64,000 bases of DNA from Bog-473 sp963755495 (GTDB taxonomy: Bacteria; Actinomycetota; Acidimicrobiia; Acidimicrobiales; RAAP-2): positions 62,001-126,000 of the forward strand of contig CAVWJS010000011.1 of assembly GCA_963755495.1 (NCBI GenBank), read 5' to 3'. Below the pieces are notes generated by a model, which ran no database searches, was not told where the DNA came from, and saw nothing but the letters and a program-made list of their open reading frames with translations. Both the position numbers and the translations under genes were made by a program. This document shows positions 20,432 to 29,079 of the stretch, piece by piece; position 1 is the stretch's first letter; each line of letters starts with the position of its first letter.

Positions 20432-21187
20432 TCACTCGTCGAGGAAAGCACTTCCTTGCGTCATGAACTCCACCGCTTGTCGACGCGGGAGGGCGCCGAA
20501 CGGCGATGCGTTCGCAGGCCATGTCGGACCTTCGTGCAGGTTGTCCAGCATGTCGCGGGCAACATCGTCAGGATCGGCGATTCCGTCGAAGTCGCGTCCG
20601 TTCAGAATTCGCCGGAAAGCGGGGGTGTCGGTCATTCCAAGAACCATGGACAAGACGTCGACACCTCTCGGCTTCAGTTCCGCCCACAATGCCTCCCCGA
20701 AGATGAGGTCGAAGGCCTTCGACGAGCCGTATGCGGCGAGATTCGCTCCGCCGGCCCACGCCGCCCCGGAAGTGACCAGCACTATCCCGCCCCGACCTCG
20801 GCTCGCCATAGCGGTCCCATAGCGGTAGGCCGCCCCCAGCACGGTGTCGACATTGCGACGTACCAGGCCTGCCCAAGATGCAAGAGGTTGATCGAGAAAT
20901 TTCGACGCGAAGGGATCAGCTCCTGCGTTATAGACGAGGAGCCCCACTTCCAATTCCTCGGTAGCGTCCGCCAGCGTGCGATCGGCATCGGGAACGCTGA
21001 GATCCAGGGCTACCGTACGCGTTTGCGTCTTCACGGTGGCCGCCACCTCGTCGAGCGCTGACTGCCGCCGCGCCACGAGGACGACGTTGATGCCGCGCTC
21101 ACCAAGCAGACGGGCGACCGAGGCGCCGACCCCCTCGGATGCGCCCACGATGACGGCCCAAGGGCCGTACTTTTCTGCGAATTCCAC
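20432..21187 (-). CDS. SDR family NAD(P)-dependent oxidoreductase
   Basis: Short-chain dehydrogenase of about 251 residues. The cofactor motif is VIVGASEGVGASVA near residues 10-23, an arginine pair follows strand 2 (VARRQSAL), which suggests NADPH, NAG is in LLVYNAGAD, and the catalytic serine and YGSSK pair are in place. The frame is open to 21292, but the GTG at 21187 is preferred: it has AAAGGAA eight bases upstream and gives the N-terminus VEFAEKYGPWAVIVGAS. It lies between recC and pstA, all on the minus strand, with 50 and 157 base gaps. The substrate is unknown. Confidence 0.85.
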   Translation of the reverse strand: MEFAEKYGPWAVIVGASEGVGASVARLLGERGINVVLVARRQSALDEVAATVKTQTRTVALDLSVPDADRTLADATEELEVGLLVYNAGADPFASKFLDQPLASWAGLVRRNVDTVLGAAYRYGTAMASRGRGGIVLVTSGAAWAGGANLAAYGSSKAFDLIFGEALWAELKPRGVDVLSMVLGMTDTPAFRRILNGRDFDGIADPDDVARDMLDNLHEGPTWPANASPFGALPRRQAVEFMTQGSAFLDE

Positions 21188-21344
21188 GAGACGGATTCCT
21201 TTCTGCGAGTTCCTCGGGACCCTAGACCTTGGTCCGGGCGGCTGCACGACCAACTCGGATCTGGTGAGTGCGGGGAGAAACTGCGTCAGCACATTGGGAA
21301 GCTCGTCACCGGTTGAGGTGGCGGCGGGAACGTGAGGCCGAAAA

Positions 21345-22235
21345 TCACCTCCCGGCAGATTCAGAGTGTCGCTGGGTTCGAGCCACGATGATCCGGGAGA
21401 CGACGAGCAGAATCAGCACGATCACCACGAGGAGCAACGCGGCGTCGTAGGCCAGGTAATGCGCCTCGTTGCTGGGCTGGTTGTAGAAGATGAATACGGG
21501 ATACGTCAGGTATGGGAACTGGGTGTGGATGAGGCTCGCCCCCGGGAGAGCGTCGGTGAAGCCGGCGGTGTAGATCAATGGCGCGGTCTCCCCACACGCG
21601 ATGGCCAACGCGATCAGCAGGCCGGTCACGATGCCCGGGAGTGCGGACTTGAGAACGACCTTGCGCAGCGCGTATCCCATGGACATCCCGAGCGCTGCTG
21701 CTCCTTCGCGATAATTGTTCGGCACCTGTCGGAGTGCTGACTCGGTGGACTTGGCGATGTAGGGGACGACCATGATCGACAGGATGATGAGAGCCGGAAG
21801 GAGAGAGAAGCCCCAGTGAAGCCCCACCACGAGTGCCACATAGCCGACATAACCGAGAACGATCGACGGGAAACCGGACAAAACGTCTGAGGCCGTGCGC
21901 AACAAGCCGCCGCTGGCTTTGCCGTTGCGGCGCGGTTTGGCCAATTCGGCCAAGTGGATGCCGGCCAGCACGCCGGTGGTTCCGGCAATGATCAGGACTC
22001 CCAGCATCAAGATCAGCGTGCCCAGTATGGCGTTCTCCAGTCCTCCGGTGGTGCCCTTGGTGGGCGTGGTGAGCACGCTCCATTTCCAGTGGGGCACTGC
22101 CCGCGCGACGACGCCGATCAGAATCCACAGAGCCGGCCCGACAACGAGAAGTAGGGCGAGGTAGGTCCCAATCTGAAAAAGGGCGCCGGCGATCGTTCGC
22201 CGCCGCGTACTTGGCATACCTGCAGGTGCAGTCAT
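21345..22235 (-). CDS. pstA: Phosphate ABC transporter permease PstA
   Basis: Second membrane subunit of the high-affinity phosphate importer PstSCAB. The 296-residue protein has about six membrane helices and the binding-protein-dependent permease signature around EGAAALGMSMGYALRKVVL (EAA loop) near residue 190. TAGFTDALPGA and the TQFPYLTYPV loop are typical of PstA. It starts three bases after the pstC stop, so it is the last gene of the pstB-pstS-pstC-pstA unit. Confidence 0.93.
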   Translation of the reverse strand: MTAPAGMPSTRRRTIAGALFQIGTYLALLLVVGPALWILIGVVARAVPHWKWSVLTTPTKGTTGGLENAILGTLILMLGVLIIAGTTGVLAGIHLAELAKPRRNGKASGGLLRTASDVLSGFPSIVLGYVGYVALVVGLHWGFSLLPALIILSIMVVPYIAKSTESALRQVPNNYREGAAALGMSMGYALRKVVLKSALPGIVTGLLIALAIACGETAPLIYTAGFTDALPGASLIHTQFPYLTYPVFIFYNQPSNEAHYLAYDAALLLVVIVLILLVVSRIIVARTQRHSESAGR

Positions 22236-22238
22236 CAG

Positions 22239-23333
22239 CTAGGCCGGACCAACTGAGGGGCCGAGCGCAGAAGTTCGCTTGATAATGGCGCCGGCCAGGA
22301 GATTGACAAGGACGGAAATGACGGCCAATACCAAGCCAAGCTCGGCCAAGGTGGCCACCGTGAAGCCCGTGCCGTCCGTCTGGGCCCCGTCGAGCTGGGT
22401 CAATATTGTGGCGGCGATAGTGGTCATGGCACCGAAGGCATTCGGGGCCAGTTGAATGGCGGACCCGCTGACGAGCGCCACGGCTACCGTCTCGCCCAAG
22501 GCCCGTCCCAGTCCCAGCACGGACGCTCCGATGATGCCCGAGCGCACCCAGGGGATGGTGATCTTGTGAGCCACCTCCCACTCGGTCATCCCGAGGGCGG
22601 TCGCTCCTTCTTTGGGGAGCGGGGGCACCTGGTTGAAGAGGTCACGCGTTGTCGAGGCGATGATCGGGATGATCATGAGCCCGAGAACGAGACCGGCTGT
22701 GAGTAACCCTTGACCCGTCGCTGTGGGCTTGCCATGGAAGAAATCGAGTACGGGCACATCGGGCATGTTGCGGCCAATGACAGGGTAGACATCCCGCGCG
22801 AGCAGTGGGGCGAGGATGAGCAAGCCCCAGAGCCCGATCACCACGCTCGGTATACCGGCCAGTACTTCAATGGCGAACCCCAGGGGTCTGGAGAGCCAGG
22901 TAGGCATGCGTTCTGTGAGTGCGAAGGCGGTGCCCACAGAGATCGGTACGGCGATGATCAGCGCGATGGCCGAGGATTGCAGGGTTCCCACAATGATCGA
23001 CAGTGCGCCGAACGAAGCACCAGCGGGGTGCGCGACGCCGTCGGTGTGAACGGTGGCGGCGTAGCCGCTGCCATAGATCCACTTGGTGCCGGTCAGAAAA
23101 TTCAGCCCGTTGACCCGGACGGCGGGGTAGGCCTTGACGGCCAACACCGATACCGCAAAGACGAGGGCGGCGAGCGGCAACAACACGGCGATCCGCCCGC
23201 CGATCCGCCACGCCCCTTCTTCGTGTGCCCTCCCGCCGTCAGCAATACGCCGAAGCAGGTTGCTCCGGCGTATTGCTTGGGCCTGGAGGGGAGCGACGGG
23301 CTCTCGCCCCGCCGCTCCGCCGATGACGGTCAC
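22239..23333 (-). CDS. pstC: Phosphate ABC transporter permease PstC
   Basis: First membrane subunit of the phosphate importer. It has 364 residues, with a long N-terminal cytoplasmic part before helix 1 (RIAVLLPLAALVFAVSVLAV) and the conserved extracytoplasmic loop GTKWIYG. The EAA loop reads EGATALGMTEWEVAHKITIP, and ALGRALGETVAVALVSG is a PstC hallmark. The GTG start immediately follows the TAG stop of pstS with no spacer, so translation is probably coupled. Confidence 0.94.
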   Translation of the reverse strand: MTVIGGAAGREPVAPLQAQAIRRSNLLRRIADGGRAHEEGAWRIGGRIAVLLPLAALVFAVSVLAVKAYPAVRVNGLNFLTGTKWIYGSGYAATVHTDGVAHPAGASFGALSIIVGTLQSSAIALIIAVPISVGTAFALTERMPTWLSRPLGFAIEVLAGIPSVVIGLWGLLILAPLLARDVYPVIGRNMPDVPVLDFFHGKPTATGQGLLTAGLVLGLMIIPIIASTTRDLFNQVPPLPKEGATALGMTEWEVAHKITIPWVRSGIIGASVLGLGRALGETVAVALVSGSAIQLAPNAFGAMTTIAATILTQLDGAQTDGTGFTVATLAELGLVLAVISVLVNLLAGAIIKRTSALGPSVGPA

Positions 23334-24440
23334 CTACTTGATTTTTTTAATCTGCTTCAGCGATTGCGCGATCACGCTTGCGGGCAACGCTTCGAAGTTC
23401 ACCTGAGCCAAGTACGAGACATTGTTGCCAAAAGTGGGGTTGACGGCCCACTCGAGCAGCGAGCGGACGTTCTTCGCCGTGCTCGAGCTGCTCTGCTTGG
23501 CGTTGACGATGGCGTACTCGTAGTTGATAATCGGGTAGCCGCCTTTGGCCTTGCCGTAGATGAGCGAAATGGTTCCGTTGGCCGGCGTCTTCGCGGTGAG
23601 GGCCGCCGCTTCGGCGCTGATGCTGGCGGCGGACGGAAGCACGAACTGCTTGGACCCGTTCTGCAAGGCGGCATAGCCGAGCCCGGATTGCAGCGCCTGG
23701 GTGAGGTAGCTGATGCCGACGTAGGCGATGCAACCTGGCGCCGACTTGCAGCCCGCGACCATGCCCGAGTTACCCATTTCTCCCAATGCGCCTGGTGCAT
23801 TGGGGAAGGTGACGGCCGTGTTGAAGCCCACGCTCTTTCCCCAACCGCCGGGGTCGGTGTCGGAGAGGAACGAGGTGAACAGGAAGGTGTCACCGCTGCT
23901 GTCGGACCGGTGGAGCGTCACGATGGGCAGGTTGGGCAGAGTAACGCTGGGGTTCAGGGCCGCAATGGCCGAGGCGTTCCAGTTGGTGATCTTTCCCTGA
24001 TAGATGCCCGAGATCACCTTTCCGGTCAGGTTGAGGTGCGCGGTAACTCCGGGAATGTTGTAGGTGATCAGCTGGGCCGAGATGGCCAGCGGTATGTTCA
24101 GCAGGGTTGGCGCGGCTTGCAGCTCAGCGGGGGACAGGTACGCGTCGGAGGCTCCGATGTTCGCCGTCCCCTCGGTGGCGTCGGAGATTCCCGTTCCCGA
24201 TCCCGTACCGGCGGTCTGAATACTGACGGACGGGTATTTCTGGCTGTACCCCGACGACCACAGGTTGAAGAGCGGGTAGAGCAGTGTGCTGCCGGTCTCA
24301 CTCACGCTGCCTCCCGACGGCTTCTCGACGGACGCCTTGGCGGCGCCTGCCGCCGTGGCCAGAATGCCCGTCGACATGAGGGCCAACGATGCGGCGAGTA
24401 GGCACACAGGTGCGAGGCGCTTCAATCGGGACGTGCGCAT
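23334..24440 (-). CDS. pstS: Phosphate-binding protein PstS
   Basis: Extracytoplasmic phosphate receptor of 368 residues. A signal peptide occupies about residues 1-33 (MRTSRLKRLAPVCLLAASLA..., ending ATAAGA-A). The mature part carries phosphate-binding landmarks SETGSTLLYPLF, AGTGSGTGISDATEGTANIG and SDSSGDTFLFTSFL. There is no lipobox cysteine at the predicted cleavage site, unlike many actinobacterial PstS lipoproteins, so it may be secreted or held by PstCA. A strong ribosome site (AAGGAGG) lies nine bases before ATG. It is preceded by an 88-base gap from pstB. Confidence 0.94.
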   Translation of the reverse strand: MRTSRLKRLAPVCLLAASLALMSTGILATAAGAAKASVEKPSGGSVSETGSTLLYPLFNLWSSGYSQKYPSVSIQTAGTGSGTGISDATEGTANIGASDAYLSPAELQAAPTLLNIPLAISAQLITYNIPGVTAHLNLTGKVISGIYQGKITNWNASAIAALNPSVTLPNLPIVTLHRSDSSGDTFLFTSFLSDTDPGGWGKSVGFNTAVTFPNAPGALGEMGNSGMVAGCKSAPGCIAYVGISYLTQALQSGLGYAALQNGSKQFVLPSAASISAEAAALTAKTPANGTISLIYGKAKGGYPIINYEYAIVNAKQSSSSTAKNVRSLLEWAVNPTFGNNVSYLAQVNFEALPASVIAQSLKQIKKIK

Positions 24441-24528
24441 CTAGGGGGTTCCTCCTTGTTTGGGTTTCATGCTGACTGATTCGTCCTATTGGACGTCGAT
24501 CTATGGGAAGTAGATCAGTGGGTGAATC

Positions 24529-25392
24529 TCAGCCGATCCGACCGTTCACGTAGCGCTCGGTGTCGGCATGTTGGGGACGCTCGAAGATCTCCTCGGTCGC
24601 ACCGTGCTCGATGAGCTCACCGTCGTAGAAGAACATCGTGGTACCCGACACCCGGCGGGCCTGAGCCAGGTTGTGGGTCACGATGATCAGGGTCAAGGCC
24701 GGGACCAGCGTCCCTAGCAGTGCCTCGATGTATTCGGTGGAGATGGGGTCCAAGGCCGAAGTGGGCTCGTCCAGGAGGAGCACCTCGGGCCCGACTGCCA
24801 GCGCGCGTGCGAGACACAACAACTGCTGCTGGCCGCCGGAGAGTCGGAAGGGAGAGTCGCCCAGTCGATCTTTTACGGCGTCCCACAAGCCCACTTCGCG
24901 GAGCCTTCGTTCGGCGACGACATCAAGTTGCTTACCTTTTGCGATCCGGTGAGCCTTTACTCCGGCGACAACGTTGTCCCGGATGGACATGGGGAATGGG
25001 TTCGGGCGTTGGAAGAGCATGCCGACCCGCCTACGCAGCGTGAGGAGGTCATGGTGGGCCGACCAAATGCTTTGGTCATCGAAGGTGACATCACCTTCAC
25101 GGCGAAAGCCAAGGACCCGGTCGTTCATGCGATTGAGCGTGCGCAGGAAAGTTGACTTGCCGGAACCAGTGGGCCCGATGAGCGCAGTGATCGTCCCCCG
25201 GCGAAACGACATGTTGATGTCGGAGAGGATGGTCTTTGTGCCAAATCCCAGGCAGAGCTTTTGAGCTTGTACGACGTCTTCAGGTCGACCGCGATCGGGA
25301 TCGAGCGCTTGGAGAACCTGATCGGTCGAGTCGACCACAGCAGGCCGGACCTGACTCTGGTTGACGCCGGCGGGGATCTCCTGGTCACTCAT
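24529..25392 (-). CDS. pstB: Phosphate ABC transporter ATP-binding protein PstB
   Basis: ATPase of the phosphate importer, 287 residues. Walker A is GPTGSGKST near residue 71, the signature is RLSGGQQQLLCLARAL, and Walker B runs VLLLDEPTSALDP. It has the PstB features TLNRMNDRVLGFRREGDVTF and the C-terminal GATEEIFERPQHADTERYV. The N-terminal 40 residues are an extension relative to typical 250-residue PstB. It is the promoter-proximal gene here, which is unusual: pstB normally comes last. A PHO box lies 75 bases upstream of the start. Confidence 0.93.
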   Translation of the reverse strand: MSDQEIPAGVNQSQVRPAVVDSTDQVLQALDPDRGRPEDVVQAQKLCLGFGTKTILSDINMSFRRGTITALIGPTGSGKSTFLRTLNRMNDRVLGFRREGDVTFDDQSIWSAHHDLLTLRRRVGMLFQRPNPFPMSIRDNVVAGVKAHRIAKGKQLDVVAERRLREVGLWDAVKDRLGDSPFRLSGGQQQLLCLARALAVGPEVLLLDEPTSALDPISTEYIEALLGTLVPALTLIIVTHNLAQARRVSGTTMFFYDGELIEHGATEEIFERPQHADTERYVNGRIG

Positions 25393-25466
25393 TTGGAACC
25401 TGTTTGATGCTGTGGGGGCATCTCACTTCACTTCCAGATTGATTGCGGTCATACGAACGTAACAAT

Positions 25467-25488
25467 CGAAGGTGAACGGAACCTGAAC
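25467..25488 (-). promoter_or_regulatory. PHO box (PhoP-binding direct repeats) upstream of pst operon
   Basis: On the minus strand two adjacent 11-bp repeats read GTTCAGGTTCC and GTTCACCTTCG. They match the actinobacterial PHO box built from GTTCA-led 11-bp direct repeats bound by the response regulator PhoP under phosphate starvation. The site is 75 bases before pstB and oriented toward it. The match is by eye against the known Streptomyces consensus. Confidence 0.75.
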
Positions 25489-25566
25489 TGCGGATGACGA
25501 CAATCCAAAATCTCGGTGATTGTTGGGCCATGGATCGCCAGCATCTGGGCCTAGGCTGAAGACCCC

Positions 25567-26052
25567 ATGTCGATGCAGATCGCGGTGATCGGTGGGTCAG
25601 AGGCGACGCTTGACGTTCTAGCTGACGCCGAAGCGGTCGGGCATGGCCTCGCATCGGCTGGAGCAACGCTTGTGTGCGGGGGCATGGGAGGGGTGATGGC
25701 GGCAGCCTGTCGGGGTGCGAAATCCGGCGGCGGCCGGACTGTTGGCATCCTTCCGGGTACCGATCGATCGACGGCCAATGAGTGGGTCGACGTCGTCATC
25801 GCGACGGGCCTCGGCGAGGCTCGGAACTTGCTCGTGGTGAGTTCCGCCGCCGCGGTCATCGCCGTGGATGGCGAATACGGGACATTGAGCGAGATCGCTC
25901 TGGCCCTCGGCGCCGGTATTCCTGTCATCGGCTTGGGCACGTGGACGCTTGTTCGACCCGACGGCCGTGGAGATGAGGGGGTCGTGCCAGCGGCGAATCC
26001 AACCGAGGCGGTCGCGCACGCGGTCAAACTCGCATCGGTTGGCCGGCGATGA
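25567..26052 (+). CDS. TIGR00725 family protein (LOG/lysine-decarboxylase-like Rossmann fold)
   Basis: Small Rossmann-fold protein of 161 residues, related to the LOG/YgdH cytokinin-riboside phosphoribohydrolase superfamily. Landmarks are the N-terminal IAVIGGSEAT, the strand-loop ATLVCGGMGGVMAAACRGA, TVGILPGTD, and AVDGEYGTLSEIALAL, which corresponds to the PGGxGTxxE region of LOG but with GEYGTLSE. The latter version is the one found in TIGR00725. Biochemical function is unproven for this family. It is divergent from pstB across the PHO-box region. Confidence 0.8.
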   Translation: MSMQIAVIGGSEATLDVLADAEAVGHGLASAGATLVCGGMGGVMAAACRGAKSGGGRTVGILPGTDRSTANEWVDVVIATGLGEARNLLVVSSAAAVIAVDGEYGTLSEIALALGAGIPVIGLGTWTLVRPDGRGDEGVVPAANPTEAVAHAVKLASVGRR

Positions 26053-26185
26053 CCGCCGTTTAAACCACGTCACCGGCCTTCGCCAGGGATGTTCTTCCGA
26101 CATTTGGCCAGGAAATGTTGACGGAGATAGGACATGGTCGTTTTAGCCACCGGCGATCGGGTAGGTCAATGGGGGTGACACGACG

Positions 26186-27349
26186 ATGACGACCGACGGG
26201 AACGGCAACGACTCATTCGGTACGCCAGAGGTAGGTGAAGACCCGGCCGCAGGGAGCGTGCTCATTCTGCCGGCGAGTGTCGAGCGGGACCTCGATCAAT
26301 CCGACGAGTCGCTGGGGGTGCTTGGACGTCCGTTCAACCATCGCTCCCCGTTCTTCATCGGATTGACGGGCACGTTGGGCATTGCGGTGTCGTACTTTTT
26401 GGTTCGCGGCATCGTCGACATCTCCAGCATCCTCATCATCATCGGCTTGGCTCTCTTCATTGCCGTCGGATTGGATCCGATACTCGTCTTCCTCGTTCGT
26501 CGTGGGATTGGGCGCGGCGTCGCGGTCTGCATCGTGACGTTGGGCTTCGTGCTGGTGATCGCGGCGTTCGTCCTGGCCGCGGTGGGGCCTCTCTCCCATG
26601 AGATTCAGACCATCGTCAAGAACTACCCCCGTTACAAGGAGAACATCGCTCAGGGCAAAGGCTGGGCCGGCAAGCTGGCGGTGAAGTTGCATCTCACCAG
26701 TTACCTCAAGGGAAAGCAGAAGCTGAAAATCCCCTACGGCGGGATCCTCGGCGCGGGAAAGGTTCTGCTGAGCGTCGGGGTGGCGACGATCAGTGTGATC
26801 GCCCTCACCATCTACTTTCTGATCGCCTTGCCTGGAGTGAAAAGGTTGTGGCTGTCCCTTCTTCCAAAGAGCCGCCGGGTGAGAGCCGGCCTTCTCACCG
26901 ACGAGGTGTTCGGCCGGGTGGGCGGGTTCATGCTGGGGAATCTGCTCACCTCTGTGATCTCCGGGGTCGGCACCTACATCTGGCTGCTGATTTTCGGTGT
27001 GCCCTATGCCTTGTTGCTCTCACTCGTCGTGGCGTTGTTCGATCTGATCCCCATGGTGGGTTCGACCATCGCCGGCATCATCGTGTCGCTGGTCGCCCTG
27101 ACCAAGGGCGTCCCCGTTGCCATCGCCACGATTGCTTTCTACATCGTCTACCGGTACCTCGAGGACTATCTCGTCAATCCCCGAGTGATGAAGCACACGG
27201 TCAAGGTCACACCGGGCCTCACGATCATCGCCACGCTCATCGGGGGCACCCTGCTCGGGCTCATCGGAGCATTGGTGGCGATTCCGGTCGCCGCCACGAT
27301 CCACCTCTTGCTCGAAGAGGTTGCCGTGCCCCGCCAGAATCAGCGCTAA
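26186..27349 (+). CDS. AI-2E family transporter (PF01594)
   Basis: Polytopic membrane protein of 387 residues. About eight hydrophobic segments are visible: two close together at ~58-105, one at ~113-133, and a C-terminal group from ~205 onward. The family hallmark PYALLLSLVVALFDLIPMVG is present, as is YLVNPRVMKHTVKVTPGLT near the end. AI-2E family members have been linked to autoinducer-2 export, Na+/H+ antiport and other roles, so the substrate is open. A long cytoplasmic N-terminus (~50 residues, acidic) precedes helix 1. It stands alone after the TIGR00725 gene with a 133-base gap. Confidence 0.88.
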   Translation: MTTDGNGNDSFGTPEVGEDPAAGSVLILPASVERDLDQSDESLGVLGRPFNHRSPFFIGLTGTLGIAVSYFLVRGIVDISSILIIIGLALFIAVGLDPILVFLVRRGIGRGVAVCIVTLGFVLVIAAFVLAAVGPLSHEIQTIVKNYPRYKENIAQGKGWAGKLAVKLHLTSYLKGKQKLKIPYGGILGAGKVLLSVGVATISVIALTIYFLIALPGVKRLWLSLLPKSRRVRAGLLTDEVFGRVGGFMLGNLLTSVISGVGTYIWLLIFGVPYALLLSLVVALFDLIPMVGSTIAGIIVSLVALTKGVPVAIATIAFYIVYRYLEDYLVNPRVMKHTVKVTPGLTIIATLIGGTLLGLIGALVAIPVAATIHLLLEEVAVPRQNQR

Positions 27350-27388
27350 GAGAGGCGTCGACCCGCTTCGTCAGGCGCGGTGCCCCGG

Positions 27389-28084
27389 TTACGAGCGTCG
27401 GTCGTACGCCGGTTCTTCGGCATGGCGATCGACGCCCAGTGTGACCTTGAGATCCTGGTGCAATTCCACCCAGATGTCGTAATACGAATCGCATGATGCG
27501 CCCATGAACGCGTCTACGTCACCGTGACGTAGACGGTCGTACGCGGCGCCGAGTCTGGGGCGATAGCAACTGAGCCGGACGAGGGCGGCGGACATGGTGG
27601 TGAGAAGGTTGCCCGCCCGCTCGTCGATTGCACCCAGTCCGTCGATCACTTTGGTGTCGTAGGCGATGTCGTCATGACTGTTCGGCTTGTCGGAGCGAAG
27701 TTGCCACTTGGCGCATTGGTCCTTCAAGGCGGCGTTGAGACGAAGGAAATCGTCGTAGGAGCGTCTCACCACCTCGACTGCGGGGCTGTGCGCTGCCTCG
27801 TGGGCCAGTCGGTGCTTGTGGCGCACCGCTCCGTCTGGTGTCAGTTGCCAGAGTTGATGGCGTGCCCGAAGGATGGCATCGCCTGAATGCTCCAACAGGG
27901 CCAGGTGCCGTTCGAGCGTCTCGGGCTTCAAGGAGGTGATCGCCGATAGCTCGGACACCGTAGCGACCTGTTTCACATACAGGGCATGAGTTGCCAGATA
28001 GGCCTCGGGGTCAAGCGTCTCTTGCGCCCCCGGCGGAATGACCTTTCGAGGTCCAGCGGGCAGTCCCGTCATCGCAGCGGCCAC
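27389..28084 (-). CDS. Winged-helix-like protein of unknown function
   Basis: 231 residues, family not recognised. The N-terminal third looks like a winged helix: ATVSELSAITSLKPETLERH followed by LALLEHSGDAI and a hairpin ending WQLTPDGAVRHKHRL, the arrangement seen in MarR/ArsR-like DNA-binding folds. The remaining ~150 residues are helical and charged, and end with an acidic and arginine-rich tail. No membrane segment is present. Start may be GTG 28084 or ATG 28072. It is transcribed on its own between the convergent AI-2E gene and the LLM oxidoreductase gene downstream of which it lies by 63 bases. A regulatory role is inference. Confidence 0.6.
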   Translation of the reverse strand: MAAAMTGLPAGPRKVIPPGAQETLDPEAYLATHALYVKQVATVSELSAITSLKPETLERHLALLEHSGDAILRARHQLWQLTPDGAVRHKHRLAHEAAHSPAVEVVRRSYDDFLRLNAALKDQCAKWQLRSDKPNSHDDIAYDTKVIDGLGAIDERAGNLLTTMSAALVRLSCYRPRLGAAYDRLRHGDVDAFMGASCDSYYDIWVELHQDLKVTLGVDRHAEEPAYDRRS

Positions 28085-28147
28085 GCTACTTTCCAGGGCA
28101 GCGCGCAGCGCGGAACACTGCGGATAGCGTTGGGGCGTCCTGCCGAG

Positions 28148-29014
28148 TCAGACATTGTTGAGTCGGGGGACTACTTTCTCACCGAGTTCGGTGACCCATG
28201 CCACCGGGTCTGGGCCGGGCGGCATCACCTCGACCAGAGTGACCCCGAGCGTGGCGAACTCCTCCATGAGGGAGAGGAAGGCATCGACGTCATCCAGGGG
28301 ATCGGAGCCGAGCACCGTCTTTTGGATGGTGTTCGGATCGCGGCCCTCCGTCTCGCAGTGTCGGGCCAACACGTCGAGCTTGTGGGCGACGACCGATGCG
28401 TCGGCGGCGAAGAGGTTGCACGCGTCGCCATATCGGGCCACCAGCTTCAGTGTCTTCTGCTCACCACCACCGCCGATGAGGATCTTCGGGGCGGGCTTCT
28501 GGATCGGCCGTGGTGAGCAGATCGTCTCGGCCAGCTGGTAGTACTTGCCGTTGTAGGGGCCCTCATCGTCACTCCACATCTGGTGGCAGATTTGGAGCGC
28601 TTCCTCCAGCCGCTCGAACCGTTCGCTGACGGGCGGGAACGGCACGCCAAGTCCGAGGTGCTCGCGCTCGTACCAGGCGGCGCCAATGCCGAGTTGCGCC
28701 CGCCCGCCGGAGAGGACGTCGAGAGTGGTCACGATTTTGGCCAGCAGTCCTGGATGGCGGTACGTCACTCCTGTGACGAGGAGAGCCAGCGTCATCGTCT
28801 GTGTCTGTCCCGCCAGAAAGCCGAGTGAGGTGTAGCCCTCGAGCATTGGATCCTGCGAGGTGGCGAATCCCTCCATCTGAAACCAGTGGTCCATGAGCGT
28901 GAAGGTCGAGCACCCGGCGTCTTCGGCCGCCCGAGCGGTGGCGGCGAGGGTGGGTCCGAGGGCTTCCGGCCCGTCGGGAAGGGTGAAGTTCGCGTAGTGA
29001 ATGCCGAGTTCCAT
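28148..29014 (-). CDS. LLM class F420-dependent oxidoreductase
   Basis: Luciferase-like monooxygenase-fold oxidoreductase of about 288 residues, in the F420-dependent TIGR03560-like group. Landmarks: MELGIHYANFTLPDG at strand 1, SLGFLAGQTQTMTLALLVTGVTYRHPGLLAK, DVLSGGRAQLGIGAAWYEREH, and PKILIGGGGEQKTLKLVARY. The cofactor binds at the barrel mouth near the GG-RAxLGIGAAW motif. I chose ATG 29014 over GTG/ATG at 29023 because MELGIHY starts strand 1. It belongs to a family that uses deazaflavin F420, common in Actinobacteria; the substrate is unknown. Confidence 0.87.
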   Translation of the reverse strand: MELGIHYANFTLPDGPEALGPTLAATARAAEDAGCSTFTLMDHWFQMEGFATSQDPMLEGYTSLGFLAGQTQTMTLALLVTGVTYRHPGLLAKIVTTLDVLSGGRAQLGIGAAWYEREHLGLGVPFPPVSERFERLEEALQICHQMWSDDEGPYNGKYYQLAETICSPRPIQKPAPKILIGGGGEQKTLKLVARYGDACNLFAADASVVAHKLDVLARHCETEGRDPNTIQKTVLGSDPLDDVDAFLSLMEEFATLGVTLVEVMPPGPDPVAWVTELGEKVVPRLNNV

Positions 29015-29079
29015 GAGGCGCACCTTATGGCGATTTGCAAAGACCAGGTCGGACGAGCCCCCTTCGTTAGCATTGCGTC

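Noticed and set aside
22710..24401. 563-codon open frame on the plus strand across the pst genes
   Set aside because: It is antisense to well-supported pstC and pstS, has no recognisable domain and is explained by high-GC codon structure.
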